Positions 1 to 12,679 are shown, counted from the stretch's first letter. The stretch: 64,000 bases of DNA from Euphorbia lathyris (GCF_963576675.1 NC_088919.1:46212501-46276500); one strand, 5' to 3'. The notes: generated from the sequence alone by a model not told the origin. Translations and numbers: made by a program.

Positions 1-1250
1 TGAAACTCTAAACTGTTTTCTACAGAATATTAAATGACTTATGGAATATAAAAAGACATAGAAGAAAAATTACATTAAAAAAATCCAAAAAATATTAAAT
101 TGCCTTTAATATTAAATTAATTACAATTAATACTAATTTAATTACAATAATTATAAATTTAATTGTAATTAATTGTAAATTACAATTGCAATTAATACTA
201 AATTAATTGCAATTAATACTAATTTAATTCTAGTTAATTGTAAATTTTCGAATTTGATCGAAACATCTAAAACTCTATAATTTGCCAAAAATTACAAAAC
301 TCCACTACATCATTCTACCCACCTTGAACAAAATTCACCCTCGAATTTTCATCATCCCAAGAATCACCTTCTCGATGATTTCGTCGTTTACAGTCCCTAC
401 ATAATATATTTGTGTATTAGCAGAAAAACCATCTTTAAGGTTTAGATAGAGGTTGCCATTATATAGCTCAAAACACCACTTATTCATCAAAAAAATCGCA
501 ATAAGGTCGAATTGAAAGATGATTCGAAATGATAATACCAGTTTGTATCATATCTATATCAATAAAAAAAATCAGCCTTATACTTGCCTTTTGATTGAGT
601 TGTGTCATTTTTAGCTTCAACCATTTCAATTCCTACACATTTTGAGATTTCTCCAATTGGTAATATGCATTTCCTCTATGGTTTATGACGCATCAGAAAT
701 ATCACAAACGTTAACAAATATTGATTCAAGCACATATTCTCGTTAATCAACCTTCAAAATACAGAGAACTCTTCAAAATATGAAATAGTATTATTGAATA
801 TCAAAACCTACCCAATATATTTATATATGTTTCTTAAATAGAAAAAATGAAACCCTAACTATTTCCTACAGAATATGAAATAACTTACATAATATGAAAA
901 AACATAGAAAGAAAGTTACATAATGATTTATGAATTCTGAATTGAAAATGAAAAAAGGCTAGAAGAAAATAGAAAAACAGGAAAAAATGACATAATAATA
1001 ATGATAAACACTAATTTGAAATCAAAACTTATTATTCTTGTAATAATAAAATATAATTTAAATTTTCAGGATTATATGAGATCGGCATATTCCCTCAAGA
1101 GCTTTATGGACTGAATTTAGCAGTGACTCGAATGAGTCAAAATTAACATGCTCTCCTACATATAAATCAATTGCATATATTTCCAACTTATCAGTTGAAG
1201 TATTCAACACTCTCATACAATAGCTAATTGTAGTCACCTTTTGGTCCGTA
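1..1250. other. AT-rich intergenic DNA without a recognisable gene
   Basis: Very AT-rich. Positions 100-240 repeat short AATTAATTACAATTAAT-like words. Read on the minus strand, about 290-400 has a glycine- and acid-rich reading ending just before an AT-rich stretch, faintly like the tail of a Ty3-type polyprotein, but too short to call. No intact ORF or RNA gene was seen. Confidence 0.4.
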
Positions 1251-1255
1251 ATTTG

Positions 1256-1579
1256 TTACATCAATTGACCATAATTTGGGAGTGGTTTAAATGTAGGATT
1301 ATGAATACCATCTATAATGACCTTGCAATCATTTCTAAGCTCAAATTGAGAATAAAATTTAAGAGCCATTCTATGGGAAATGTGTACCCTTTGATAAACT
1401 CCTTCTGTCTCACAAAGTTCAATGTCTCCAGCCCCCATGTTATCTAAACAACGTGCCTCAGCATGTAAGATTCCTAAATGGTCAATAAAAACCACTCTAA
1501 TACCTCCCTTTCCATTCATAATAGATGTGTATGCATTTATTCTAACCACCCTATTTTTAGGAATGGAAATTCCTCCCAC
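1256..1579 (-). pseudogene. RNase H-like domain fragment from a plant LINE
   Basis: A 107-residue open stretch on the minus strand reads like the first half of the plant reverse-transcriptase-like RNase H fold (RVT_3 type). A run like INAYTSIMNGKGGIRVVF is followed by IDHLGILHAEAR, matching the usual N-D-(x)n-GGIGVVxRDHxG pattern. A weaker ALxxALxF-like helix and an IIDG strand follow, where a canonical copy has the (E/V)xD strand. No methionine codon begins the frame, so the ORF is a window in an older coding sequence. It stops before the VAHxLA motif expected at the C-terminus, so the domain is truncated. It is probably a 5'-truncated non-LTR retrotransposon relic. A host RNase H-like gene fragment cannot be excluded. 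Confidence 0.5.
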
Positions 1580-1660
1580 CTAAAATTTCAAGCCATCAGC
1601 ATTCATGCATTTCATAAAGGATTCAGTATGTTCTGAAACTAGATCATCCCTTGAAATATA

Positions 1661-1662
<2 letters not shown>

Positions 1663-1715
<53 letters not shown>
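1663..1715. repeat. (TA)n microsatellite
   Basis: About 53 bases of uninterrupted AT dinucleotides. Confidence 0.95.
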
Positions 1716-1717
<2 letters not shown>

Positions 1718-1718
<1 letters not shown>

Positions 1719-2906
1719 AAATAAGAGTTAAAATTAATGAAATAATACCTTAAAAGGTGTAGTGGTTTTTATGTCTCCTACTATCATATCTAATACTCCA
1801 TCGGGAATGTCCCAACAGTGGGACTTAGTACGCGATGAGAGATAACGGCACACATTAAAGCATTTGGACTTATTGAAAGCCTTAAGCATCACTATCACTT
1901 TGAGAATATGAAATGAAAACCACAAGTCGGAGGCACTGTTGTAGGGATTTAAAAAAATAGGACAATAGCTAAGTATCAGTTACATATATATGTATATAAT
2001 TGACAAAAATTGTACTTAACCCCAATCAACACGATGTCGCTTAAAAAAACAGTTATCAAAACGACATCGCGTCATTGAGAGTTATCAAAAAAACTTGTGA
2101 AACATGTCCTCAAACCTTTATCAATTGAGTCCTTATTCTAATTATTTTGTTCTCTAAATTATTATTATTTATTTTATTAATTTTCAATTTGGACTAAATC
2201 GCATATAATTTTGTTGTTTTTTTTCTTATTTTATAAAAGATTAAGGAGTATTAATATTGGTTCCTCTATTCCCCTCCTCGTGTCTTAAGCCTACATCCCT
2301 TGTAAATATCAAGGTCTAGGTGAAACTGCTTTACCTAATTTTGTTGCTTAAAATAATAGTTAAATGAATTTGGTCGACAATTAATACACAATAGTTTTTA
2401 GATAATATTTTACTTTCTTTATATTACTTGTTATTATTGTGTGCACTTATAAATTTTCATATCAATTAGGGTGAGAATTCAATACGCTCATCTACCAACC
2501 AACACAATATATACATAATGGATGAACATGCGAAAGTTGCAATAAAATAGCTTTGTCCACAAAACTTACACCTCCCACTCTTGCAATCAGGAGTAGTTTC
2601 TAAATACTTAAGTTTTCAACAATTCCTGAAATAGAGCATTTAAAAAATAGAGCTTTCAACTATTAAAAGTAACATTGTCTAGAAAAAGGATCTACACAAG
2701 AGATATGTGCTTCAAGTTTAATAGGGTTACATTAAACTGAAAACATACGCATAAACCACTAAAAAGTATCTCAATTAACACAAATCTAATATTCAAATCC
2801 AGTCTAACTACATAAATTAGACAAAAGATATAGACATGACCATAAAGAGTTTTTATCAACATAAATCATTGAGGAACATCTTAATTCGACTACATCAACT
2901 AACTAA
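1718..2906. other. Intergenic DNA
   Basis: No coding frame, RNA gene or clear element end was recognised. The ORFs here are short and have no family signature. Confidence 0.4.
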
Positions 2907-3590
2907 CACTACAAGAAATCGTTCATTTTGTGGGGAAATAGTTCGCCACTAAATACTATTTTTCGCCATAAAAGTACTTAGTGGCGAAACCAGAGTTCGT
3001 CCTCAATTCGCCATCCTATAGGCGCCACAATAGGTATTTGTAGCGATCCACATTTTCGCCACAATTGGGTATTATATTGATGCGAACCATATATCCTCAC
3101 TCATATCATATATTTCCCCACAGATATGATATTTCATTCGGTTTGATATTTTGTTTTGTGGGAAACAAATTCGTCATAAAAACCCATAGTTTATGGCGAA
3201 AATAGTATTTTGCCACTGATAAGAAAATTGTGTGACGAAAAATTCGCCATAATCGGTACATATATTATGAGAAATATAGATTTCGCCATTGATGAGTGAC
3301 ATTGTGTGATGAAACTTTCGTCACAATTGATATATATGTTATGGGGAATACGTATTTTACCACTGATAAGTTGTATTATGTGATGAGAAATTCGCCACAA
3401 TTGATTTATATTTTATGGAGAATATTTTGTATCGTCATTGATTATATGCATTTTATGACAAAAAAATCCCCACAAATAAACTACAATGTTATATGGTAAA
3501 ATACAACTTCCCCACAAATCTATTCACGTTAGTGGCGAATAATTTCTCCCCACTGGATTTTCCCCACAAAAGGAGTGATTTCTTGTAGTG
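2907..3590. mobile_element. Non-autonomous CACTA (En/Spm) element
   Basis: The element starts CACTACAAGAAATC and ends GATTTCTTGTAGTG, a perfect 14-bp terminal inverted repeat of the CACTA type. After a 4-5 base difference the inversion resumes with TTTTGTGGGGAAA on both sides. The flanks are TAA (2904-2906) and TAA (3591-3593), the 3-bp target duplication expected of this superfamily. The 684-bp interior has no transposase. It is built from scattered TTCGCCAC- and TTTCGCCAT-like words in both orientations, like the subterminal transposase-binding repeats of CACTA elements. It must have been moved in trans. ORFs within it are fortuitous. Confidence 0.92.
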
Positions 3591-3593
3591 TAA

Positions 3594-4204
3594 TATCAAA
3601 TTTGTTGCAAATTAATTCAGTATTTATTATTATTTTTATAAAAAATATTATCCAACAAAATAATTACTTCAAATTTTAATGTATTTTTAAATAAAAAATT
3701 TCAAAAATAATGTATTTTTAATTGTTTAATGAATTTACAATGGAATTTTTAATTTATAGTGTCATTTTTTTGTAAAAAAAAAGGTAAACACCAAATTAAA
3801 TAAATCCAATGTTACTGTTTGAGTATAGTACCAAAAACTTAAAAAAATAAACACAAAGTTAAATAAATTAATAGTATGGTCCAAAAACATAAATTATGCT
3901 AAACTTAAAAGGTACAAAAAATTTAAAAAATCTAATATTTTACATATCATTACAAACATGTATGGCCCATTAGATGAAGAGAGGTGGAAAACATGTATGG
4001 CCCATTCATTAAGATGGTGTGAGGGAATTTTCCTTAAAATGAAAAATTGTTTCGGCAATTCTATTTCTTCTTCTTTCTCAATTTCAATCTTTCTTTTCTT
4101 TTCTTTTCTTTTCTTTTTTTTCTTTTTTTTTTGAGTTTTCCTACTCAAATACCATATCTAAAAATGCCGCACAAATTTAGATTATTTAATAAAGACTCAA
4201 GATT
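3594..4204. other. AT-rich intergenic DNA with a short direct repeat and a pyrimidine tract
   Basis: ACATGTATGGCCCATT occurs twice about 37 bases apart (near 3955 and 3992). A T/C-only tract of about 70 bases lies at 4062-4131. Both give long but meaningless ORFs (polylysine or polyphenylalanine). Confidence 0.6.
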
Positions 4205-6740
4205 CCATTCAATACGGGTAGGTATTTGGGATTGCCTTCATTAGTAGGAAGATCTAAAAAAGGCTATCTTTGTCCATTTTAGAGATAAGTTGTGGCAGCG
4301 GCTATAAAAGTGGTGTGGGAAAGGCATTTCCAAAGCAGGGAAGGATACACTAATCAGAGCAACAGGTCAGGCAATGCCTGTTTAGTTCATGAGTGTATTC
4401 TTACTTCCTATCTCGACGAGTGATGAGCTACAGAAGATGTTAAACTCTTTTTGGCGGGGTAATAAAAAATTAGGAGAGAGGGGATTAAATTGGATGGCTT
4501 GGGAGAGATTATGTGTACCTAAGCAGTTTGGTGGACTCAGCTTTCGAAATTTTACAACCTTTAATCTTGCTATGTTGGGAAAACAAGGGTGACGGTTGTT
4601 TACTGACACTACTTCGCTTGTAAATCGAATATACAAAGCTAAATATTACCCAAGAGGGAATTTCAAGAGTGCCTCATTAGGCCACTCACCTAGTTTTATA
4701 TGGCGAAGTATTTGGAGCTCCCAATTGATCATTAGAGAAGGCGTGAGATGGAAAATTGGCAATGGGCATTCAATAAATTTCTGGAAGGACAGGTAGCTGC
4801 GGGATGAGGCTAATGGGTTTATCCGGACCCCGATGATGGAAGATTTAGATCAGCTAAAAAGTATGTGATTTGTTTATACCAAATTCTAAGGAATGGGATA
4901 TTGAGTTGCTCACCGAGTTGTTTCAGGACCGAGATATTCAAGAAATGTAGAAATTACCGGCAAGGAGTGTCGACGGTCGAGACAAGTTGATTTGGTTGGC
5001 CCATCCCTCTAGTCAATATATTGTAAAAAGTGCCTATAGAGTGGCAGCAGAACTGGAAGGCAGGGATAGGCACCATACTGTGGGGCTTTCGAAGCGATTA
5101 TGGAATGCGGAAATACCACACAAGGTCAGATACTTTAATTGGCAATTGGCCCGAAATTTCTTGCCTGTGCATGTCAATTTGCAAAGGAGAGGTGTACAGT
5201 TGAGTACTAGTTACGTTATCTGTAATGGCATACGGAAAGATGAATGGCATACTTTTATTGAATGTAGTAGTGTGATGCGGATTTGGAGGAAACAGGGGCT
5301 TTGGAGACTGATTCAGGAACATGCGGAGGCAGCGGACAGTATAACGGATTGGTTTCATAGAGTCCTTAACAGATAGTGCTGTAAATGAACAGAGCCGCTC
5401 ATGAGCGGCTCGGTGATCGGCTCGATAAAAGCTCGGCTCGATTTGTAAACGAGCCGCTCGTGAACACGATTTACTGGCTCGGTTCGTAAACGAGCCAAGC
5501 TTGAGCAGGCCAAAGCTCGGCTCGAAAGCTCGCGAGCAGGCTCGATTAGAACATTTATGAACAAATTTTAGTTTTGTAGAAAACTATATAGTTTTGTGTT
5601 AGTTCACAAATATCTAAACTTAATATTATTTCATTTGCTATTAGATGAGTTGGTTCACAAACATAATAAATGAGTAATAGACGAACTATTTGTAAGCATC
5701 TTGTTTATTCATTCACAAACTTTGCTTGTGAGCTTGTTTATGTACACAACTAAAGAGTTATTTGCGAGCAAACTTCACAAATATAATTAACAATTTACTC
5801 AGAAACAATTCATGGTTAGATAATTTTCTTAATGAACCAAGTTCAAAAGAGGATTTTGGGCTCGAAACAAGCTCGAAGCTCGGCTCAAGCTCGTTGAGCA
5901 AGCCAAAACTCAGCTCGGGCTCGGCTCGTTAATTTTATAGCAAGCTCGGCTCGGGCTCGAGCTCGTTAATTTTATAGTGAGCCGAGCTTGAACAGCCCAA
6001 AGCTCGGCTCGGCTCGGCTCGATTACAGCCCTATTAGTAGATTAAATAAACCAGATAGTGAAGTATTTTAATGCACTTATGAAGTGTGTGGAGACAGAGG
6101 AACGATCGCATGTGGAACTATAAGAGCGTATCGGAGGAGGAGATCTGTTTTCAAGCTAAACAAACGCTCAACGACTGGAATCAGCCAAGAACTCTGAGAA
6201 AAGCAGCAGCTCCGAATGTTAATGCACAAAGCTGCAGTTTATGGAATAAACCCTCACAAAATCAGGTGTCATGTTGTGTCGATGCTTCAATGTTTTATAA
6301 TGAAAATGCTGCAGGTATTGGGGCAGCGTTGAGGAAGGCTGACGGTGGTTTCCTGGAGGGTCGTAGCGAAAAGATGCAGGGGTGTCCAATGGTGCAGGAA
6401 GTGGAGGTTGAGGCCCTGTTGAGGGCGATGACCTGGGTTCAGGAACTAGGAACTGCAATACCAAGAGGTGATTTTTGAAACCGACGCAAAACGGGTCGTC
6501 GATGCGATTCAGTCTGAGTCGTGTGATGAGTCCGAATTTGGGGACCTCATCTCATGTTGCAAGAATATTTTTAGTACAAATGACGCATTCTCAGTTAAAT
6601 GGATCTGACGACAAGCTAACGAGGTGGCTCATGCATTTGCAAAGTCAGCTCGCTTTAATATTTGTCCTTAATTTTTTACCGAGTTTTGTTTCTTCAAGTG
6701 TACTACATTCTTAGTTCCTATCTAACGGAACGCTATTGAA
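4205..6740 (+). pseudogene. L1-type LINE ORF2 remnant (RT C-terminus, zf-RVT, RNase H), interrupted by a hAT-like element
   Basis: Broken plus-strand frames follow the order of a plant L1 ORF2. First comes YLGLPSLVGRSKK (about 4215-4255), the conserved block after the RT palm. Then [20 protein letters not shown] and the [20 protein letters not shown] block (4389-4592). Next is a KAKYYPRGNF...IRRG-like region (4596-4796), then a zf-RVT-like segment, SAYRVAAELE...PHKVRYFNWQLARN...C..CG-like (4987-5376). After the insertion at 5374-6033 the RNase H domain follows (6086-6478), with CCVDASMF, GIGAALRKADGG and EVEALLRAM. It continues in another frame from about 6465 with FETDAKRVVDAI and ANEVAHAFAKSARF. 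Stops and frameshifts show it is dead. The catalytic RT half is absent, as in a 5' truncation. I found no clear poly-A tail or target duplication. Confidence 0.82.
5374..6033. mobile_element. hAT-like non-autonomous element, GAGCC family, copy 1
   Basis: Ends TAGTGCTGTAAATGA and (reverse complement of the right end) TAGGGCTGTAATCGA form the short terminal inverted repeat. Flanks TTAACAGA (5366-5373) and TTAGTAGA (6034-6041) agree at 6 of 8 positions, fitting a decayed 8-bp hAT target duplication. The element splits the LINE reading frame. Both ends are packed with GAGC/GCTC words, including a perfect 20-base palindrome at 5392-5411. No coding capacity. Relatives lie at 15195-15902 and 33507-34136. 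Confidence 0.8.
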
Positions 6741-7142
6741 TCAAATGACAAAGACATTGTTGAGAAAAAGATGGCTTTTTTCGGATGAAATGAAAATTGG
6801 ATTCATGTAATAGCAGAAAGGTTTCCCATTCCTTAGCCTGAAAGATATGTGGTCATGAAATAGGGATTAAGTGAACAAAATTGACTGCATTAATTCATTG
6901 ATTTGTTTGATTAAAAAAAATAAAGACTGAAGATTTTCATTTTTGTTAAATTTTTTTGTAAAATCTATCCGACGTGTTTCTAAATAAAGTAACAAAATCT
7001 AACTAAACAAACAATTTAACTAAACTAAATCAATTACATTCAATAATTAATTAAAAAATAAATAAATTCAACAAAATGGATTCAAATAAATCACAAATTC
7101 AAAATTCAAGTCAATCACTCTTCAAATAAATAACATTTCGAC
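6741..7142. other. AT-rich intergenic DNA
   Basis: No gene, RNA or element end recognised. Confidence 0.5.
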
Positions 7143-7145
7143 TTA

Positions 7146-7481
7146 GGACCTATTTATTTTACTTACTGTTTGCTGTTGTTATTTATTGTTTGTTGTTACA
7201 GTTTGCTGTATGTTGTTACAGTTTGCTGTTTGTTGTTGTTGTTTGCTGTTGCTAGTTGCAATTTGCTGTTGCGGTTTGCTGTTTGCTGTTGGAAAAGATT
7301 GCTTTTGTAAAAGACTACTTTTCAGGTGTAAAAAGCAAACAGGACGTCACTAACCAAACACATAATGCTACTTTTCAAGTGTAAAAGGCAAACATGAATG
7401 TCACTAACCAAACGCCTAAAACTCTCCATTTCGAACTGAAAAGGCAAAGAGTACCACGAAAAGGAGCACCCAAACACCCCC
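7146..7481. mobile_element. Tourist-like (PIF/Harbinger) MITE, copy 1
   Basis: Flanked on both sides by TTA (7143-7145, 7482-7484), the PIF/Harbinger target duplication. The right end read inward is GGGGGTGTTTGG; the left end is the diverged GGACCTATTTATT. The 336-bp body matches the MITE at 22714-23025 in reverse orientation along its length, including the CACTAACCAAAC words. A minisatellite-like run of TTTGCTGTT/GTTTGTTGT variants fills about 7168-7290. No coding capacity. Confidence 0.88.
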
Positions 7482-7484
7482 TTA

Positions 7485-7932
7485 ATCACAATTCAACTAA
7501 ATAAAAATCACTAACTAACTAATTCATAGCCAATACTACAATTCAACAATTAATTAAATTAAATAATATATTTATCACTATGTTTTTTTTTTGAACTGAT
7601 ATTTATCACAATATTAATTAACTAATTTCTTTTCAATTTTTTTAACTAATCTATTCTACATAGATAGACAAAATCAACTAAAATGTGTGAGAATTAAGAA
7701 AAATAGGAAAATTATAAATTTAACTAATCTAATTAAATAAAATCAATCTAAGTAAACAACAAACTATCTAATTTAAGTATTTAATACTAATAGCTAATTT
7801 AGAAATTAATTAATACATAAAAAAAAAAACCTACAGTGTAGAGAGAGAGAAAAAACCCTCATATTAGAATAGAAGGAAAAAGAGAAGAAGAAAACATACT
7901 TCTAACAACCGCGACATAATCCCCTTCCTGAT
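7485..7932. other. AT-rich intergenic DNA
   Basis: Nothing recognisable except a short purine tract at about 7845-7900. Confidence 0.5.
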
Positions 7933-8367
7933 TAGATCTGTCCATGAGTCGGGCTGGGCCAGACTCGGGCCGGATCTATTGGGGTTTTAGGTAAAATTGA
8001 TTAGTCCAAGCCTAGCACAACCCACTATTAATTTAGGCAGGTTCGGGACTTAAAAATCAAATATCAAACTCAACACATATAAACCCACCTAATATATATA
8101 TAATTTTTAATTATAAAAATAAAATTTATACTTAAAATTAAATATTTATTATATAAATATATAAATTTATTAATTAATATTAATAGACGGGCCGGGATGG
8201 ACCGACCAGTGCTATTTTTATTAATCACAAACCCGCCCAAAAAATAGGCAGGCTTTAGCGGGCTTAGGTCAGGCTGGGCCTAGCATCAATTTTCATTGTC
8301 CAAGTCTGGTCCAATGAATACGGGTCTGAACGAACCGGACGGATACCCGGATCCATGGACAGGTCTA
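7933..8367. mobile_element. hAT-like non-autonomous element (GTCCATG type)
   Basis: Left end TAGATCTGTCCATGAGTC and the reverse complement of the right end, TAGACCTGTCCATGGATC, form an inverted repeat. The flanks TTCCTGAT (7925-7932) and TTTCTTAT (8368-8375) agree at 6 of 8 bases, consistent with an old 8-bp duplication. Both subterminal regions are rich in GGGC/GCCC words while the middle is AT-rich. No protein is encoded; the ORF over its right end is accidental. Confidence 0.72.
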
Positions 8368-8542
8368 TTTCTTATGGGCGAAATATCGCGCTACTCTTAT
8401 CCTCTAATCCTCTTCTCCCCCTTCACGATTTATATGGTTTTCAAATCTCAATTTTGCGCTCTTTTTGTTTGCTCTAATAGTCTAATACGAAATAAGGGAA
8501 TGAATTCTGTGTCTTCATTGATTGGTCTTTATTTATTTTTAA

Positions 8543-8724
8543 GAGTAATGTTCACATGAACCCTAATGACCACGATGAATTTGTTCATTCACCGTTAGAT
8601 GTAGACTGATTAAATCTAAACATTAGGATGCTTTGAATCTCTACCTTAAGATTTTAATCAGCCTACATCTAACGGTGAATGACCAAATTCATCGTGGTCA
8701 TTAGGGTCTATGTGAAAAATACTG
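8543..8724. mobile_element. Foldback MITE with 10-bp target duplication (Mutator-like)
   Basis: Two arms of about 75 bp are nearly perfect reverse complements. They share words such as CCCTAATGACCACGATGAAT and TTCACCGTTAGATGTAG and are separated by a loop of about 35 bases. TTATTTTTAA flanks both sides exactly (8533-8542 and 8725-8734). A 9-11 bp duplication is typical of Mutator-like elements. The 182-bp element codes for nothing. Confidence 0.9.
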
Positions 8725-8734
8725 TTATTTTTAA

Positions 8735-9190
8735 ATGCTCCGAATAAGAAATGAAATATATCAAAACCGCTCCTTCCAAAAGTTTTTATTTGGATCCGCG
8801 GCGGACCCTCCAATTTGCTTAGAATTGAAAAAAAAAAAACATATGTTTCATTATATTTTATCTCATTCTTGCAAAAACATATAAAATAATGTGATATGAG
8901 ACAATATAATCTTTGATATTAGTTTACAATTTTAAGCTTAAGTTGTGTTTATTAATTTTACATGGTGATCTGTTCTGGACTTGGACCCTTTTTATTAAGT
9001 AACCAGGTTTTCAGCTGTTATTGGGCTTTCATCCATTGGGCCTTCAACTTTCATGGGCCTATACAAATTCTGTTTCATCATTAATTGAAAGAGATATCAC
9101 TTAAAAGCTATCTAAACAACTTTGAACCATTAATAAAAACATGTTAAAAATTATATATTTTTTAAAAGGTAAAATTATTCTTAAAAAATA
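8735..9190. other. Intergenic DNA
   Basis: No gene or element end recognised. Confidence 0.5.
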
Positions 9191-9197
9191 AAGTAAA

Positions 9198-9560
9198 ATT
9201 ACAAAACCAGGTCAAATTGAAGGTCCGTTTATATATATAGACCAATTACCCAACACATTACATATCTAGACTATTTATTTGTGACTTTCTCAAAATACCC
9301 TTTATATATATAACAACTTAGAAATTTCTTACTTTTTTTTTTCTCTTCGTTTGCGAACCTGACACTCCGTTTTTAATTATCGACTCATACATATGTAAAA
9401 TCTTTATTCTTGCGAACTTAGCACTCCGTTTTTTTAGTATTTTGTACATTTTTTCCAGGATAATACTTCCCGCTTATTATTTTACTTCGCATTTTCGCAA
9501 ACTACAGAGCAAATTTATGTACTGAAGTAGTATTTCCCTTCGCAGTTTTTGCTCAGATTT
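9198..9560. mobile_element. One end of a Mutator-like element related to 31674-33241
   Basis: AAATTACAAAACCAGGTCAA, followed by words like CATATCTAGACTATTT and TGTGACTTTC, matches the terminal repeat of the element at 31674-33241. The region after it also carries GCGAAC/TCGCAAAC words. No matching opposite end was found, so this is a truncated copy. Confidence 0.6.
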
Positions 9561-9975
9561 CGCTTGGAAAAAATGTGAACTAGTATATTCTGGTATTTGA
9601 GTAAAATATACACCAGTAAACAACTTGCACTTTCCTCATCTACACCCCCACATTGCAAAATACTCTAATTGAAGGTAGATCTTGGCATTCCAAAATAACT
9701 AAATCCGCAAAGTCTCACATGCACACCCATAGAAGTACAAAAGGGGAGTATGAGAACAACTAGTGAAAAGAGAGAACATGAGAAAAAGAAACATAATCTT
9801 GTTTTTGTTTCTTCCAAAAAACAAAAGACTTTGTAAAAGATGAAAGAGTTAAATTCTTCGAAATATGATTTGCCATGGTTTTTGCAAAATAGTAAAAGGT
9901 TTCACACCAAACAACTGGCTTATAAGACCCTCCACTACTACGTAACCGGCATGATGTACAACTATTAATTCTTAT
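9561..9975. other. Intergenic DNA left of the solo LTR
   Basis: No recognisable gene. Confidence 0.45.
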
Positions 9976-12679
9976 TGTCATGTCCGTGTCTAAATTTCTA
10001 GAATTTATATCTTGATAGTAATATATATTATAATTATTAGGTGTATGATTTTTATTTGGTGCTATAGAAAAAGTTTGGAGTTAATTTGATGGGTTTATGT
10101 GTAAATTAAAAGTTTAAGGTAATTTTTAAAAGATTATATAAAGATGGAGGACCAAACTGGAAATAGCATGTTAGCTTAATTGATTTTGAGGAGTTAAATG
10201 GAGAATTATAAGAGTGATGTTGATATTAAGATTTTATGAAATGACTCTTATTGATAGGAAGTTGTATCATAATAATGAGGTTTATATTTGATTGATGATA
10301 ATGATTGAAGATTATAAGATAAATAATGATTGGAGTGAAAAATTATAGATACAAGTATTGTTATTATGATGAAATAAGATTATATATTGATGCAAATCAT
10401 TATTCGAATTATTTGAAGTTTAAGAAAAATATAATATCGTACATATTAGCGGTTCAAAAGTGAAATTTTTTAGAAGTCTATAGAACTTAGAGATAGGTGA
10501 AATATATTTGATATATATGCAATTGATGGAATCAATTGTGATTTAAATTTATTAAAGTGAGATTTGGTGTATGTTAGGAAGATATGACTGATATTTGAAG
10601 TTTTATTGTGGATTATGGTGATGGAATGGAATGAACTAGGTTGAAATTTAGAGTTACTAAGAGTTATGTATAAATAATTGTTACAGTGATGTGGATATGG
10701 ATAAATGATGAAGTTAATGGAAGGAAACATTAGAATTTGTGGTCTTATGATGATTATGAGGAATCTTCATAATTTGAAATAATTTTGTGATCTTAGAGAT
10801 TATTTGAGGAAGATAAATAATCGATAGTAATTGAGGCATATGGATATTTGGTGCGAGCTAAAAAATAATTTGGAATTTTTTGAGGATTGAGTAACTAGCT
10901 AATGAGGGGTAGAAATGAGATTTGATGGTTAGTAAAATATTAGGTGTATGAAAATTAGTAAATTATTTGATATTTGGCGACATGGGTTACATACATGATA
11001 TTAAGTATGACTTGGAGTTGATATTTGAGAGTTTAATAGTTAGCTTACAACCATATATATATATATATATATGAGATATGAGTAAATTATAACTTTGAAC
11101 TAGAGATAATAGAGAATGGTCTATATAGGTGCTGCGGGAGAATTAGATTCGTATCTGAATCTTATGATGCATTTTTCGACCAGATAGAGGCCGAATCTGT
11201 CATACATTCCTAAATAAAAGCTCTTTATTTTTGTCTTACGTTTCCAGAGGTTTTTGAATCGCCTTAATCGGACTCCGTATGAAGAAGTTAGGCTGGAAAC
11301 GACATTTGTTGGTCTTTTTAGCTATCAACCGGAATTTGGTTTTTGTTTTGATTTTTTTCTCTTTATTTGAGAGACACTGCTACTGGTTTACATGATAAGT
11401 TGGTCTTCTTAGAAATATAGGAAATTGAGGAAATGATAAAGTGATCAATTGAAGATAATAAATATGGGATTGAGAAAGATAAAATATGGAGGTTTCATTT
11501 AATGAGTTTGGAAGTTGATTAATAATTGGTAGATTATAACATGAATTTAGTGTATTATAGAATCTTTAAGTTGAATAAAATCAAAGAATTTTCAGAAATT
11601 GATATTTTAGGGTTATGCAGGAATTTTGTAAAATTTGGGTTTTTTCATGATTTTGCTTTTTATTGTGAAATTATGGTTCAAATGAAGCTATTGACTATGC
11701 TTCTATGTGAATTTCAGATTTTACTTGATTATGTTGATTTAAGACTTAATTTGATTGATTACCTTTGGAATTTTTATTAATTAAGGATTGATATTTTGAA
11801 TAACTGTGGTTATTTTTACAAAAGAGCTAATTGAAGCCAAATGATTTATGGTTATGAAATAGTTTGGAATTTGATTGTAAAAGGAAATTTGAATACGTTA
11901 TGATTTTATGATTTTATATCCATCCAGAGTTATCCGGATCGGTGGCTTTATATTTAAAGACCATGTTCAGTGAGGGACATGGCCTGTGTACACAGTCTGA
12001 AGACCTATTGGGTATGGCAGCGAAGTGTTGGGTAAGACCATATGGGATAAGCAATGCTAAGAGACGTCTTGATTATATATGTGGTTATGGATTGATACTT
12101 AAGGGGAGAAACTCGAGGATGGATACAATGTTTTAAGTTCATTTGGATTGTGTTTTCGATTATGATTGATTTTGATATAAGGTTTTACGTTTGATTGATT
12201 ACGAGTTGGTTTGACAAAACATTTATTTGATTATGAAATGGTTTGATAAAACGTTTATTTGTTTTGATTCGTTTTGATAAGATGCATTATATATCTATAA
12301 AGTTATATGAACTTAAGTTTTGAGTATATTTTATAAGGTTTTGATTAAATCCCTTTATAAATGTATATATGTAGCTATGTTAAGTAAAGTTGGTTTTTAT
12401 AGCTGATCGTTTCTTACTAAGATTTTTGTCTTATGTTTTTAAATGTTTTAATGTTTTTAGGTGAATAAGTACAGGATATAGAGAAGGTTACCGACCGATT
12501 AGACGAGGTTTGGAAGTTGGCTGCTTATTGTTAGAATTATGGCTAGAACTTTGGTATTTCAATTGTAATATAATATGATATTATGATATTGAGATAAATT
12601 AGAAACTCCTAAGTATTGATTATGATCTTTCTATTTCACGCTCGATGCCGATTGAGGTCGTCTAGGGTCGGGTGTGACA
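9976..12679. mobile_element. Probable solo LTR of a large Ty3/gypsy-type element (2.7 kb)
   Basis: The segment begins TGTCATGTCC and ends GGTGTGACA, giving the inverted TGTCA...TGACA ends of many plant Ty3-type LTRs. Flanks CTTAT (9971-9975) and CTCAT (12680-12684) match at 4 of 5 positions, as an old 5-bp target duplication would. The interior has no long ORF. It holds an AATAAA-like signal at about 11212 and a block at 11120-11330 (GGGAGAATTAGATTCG, GACCAGATAGAGGCC) of a kind I associate with long plant gypsy LTRs. No primer-binding site, tract or second LTR lies beside it, so recombination to a solo LTR is the simplest reading. Strand is not certain. Confidence 0.68.

Noticed and set aside
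3894..4244. Lysine-rich and phenylalanine-rich ORFs
   Set aside because: They come from the T/C tract at 4062-4131 read on the two strands.
8296..8559. 87-residue ORF across the hAT-like end
   Set aside because: It crosses the element boundary and has no domain; chance ORF.
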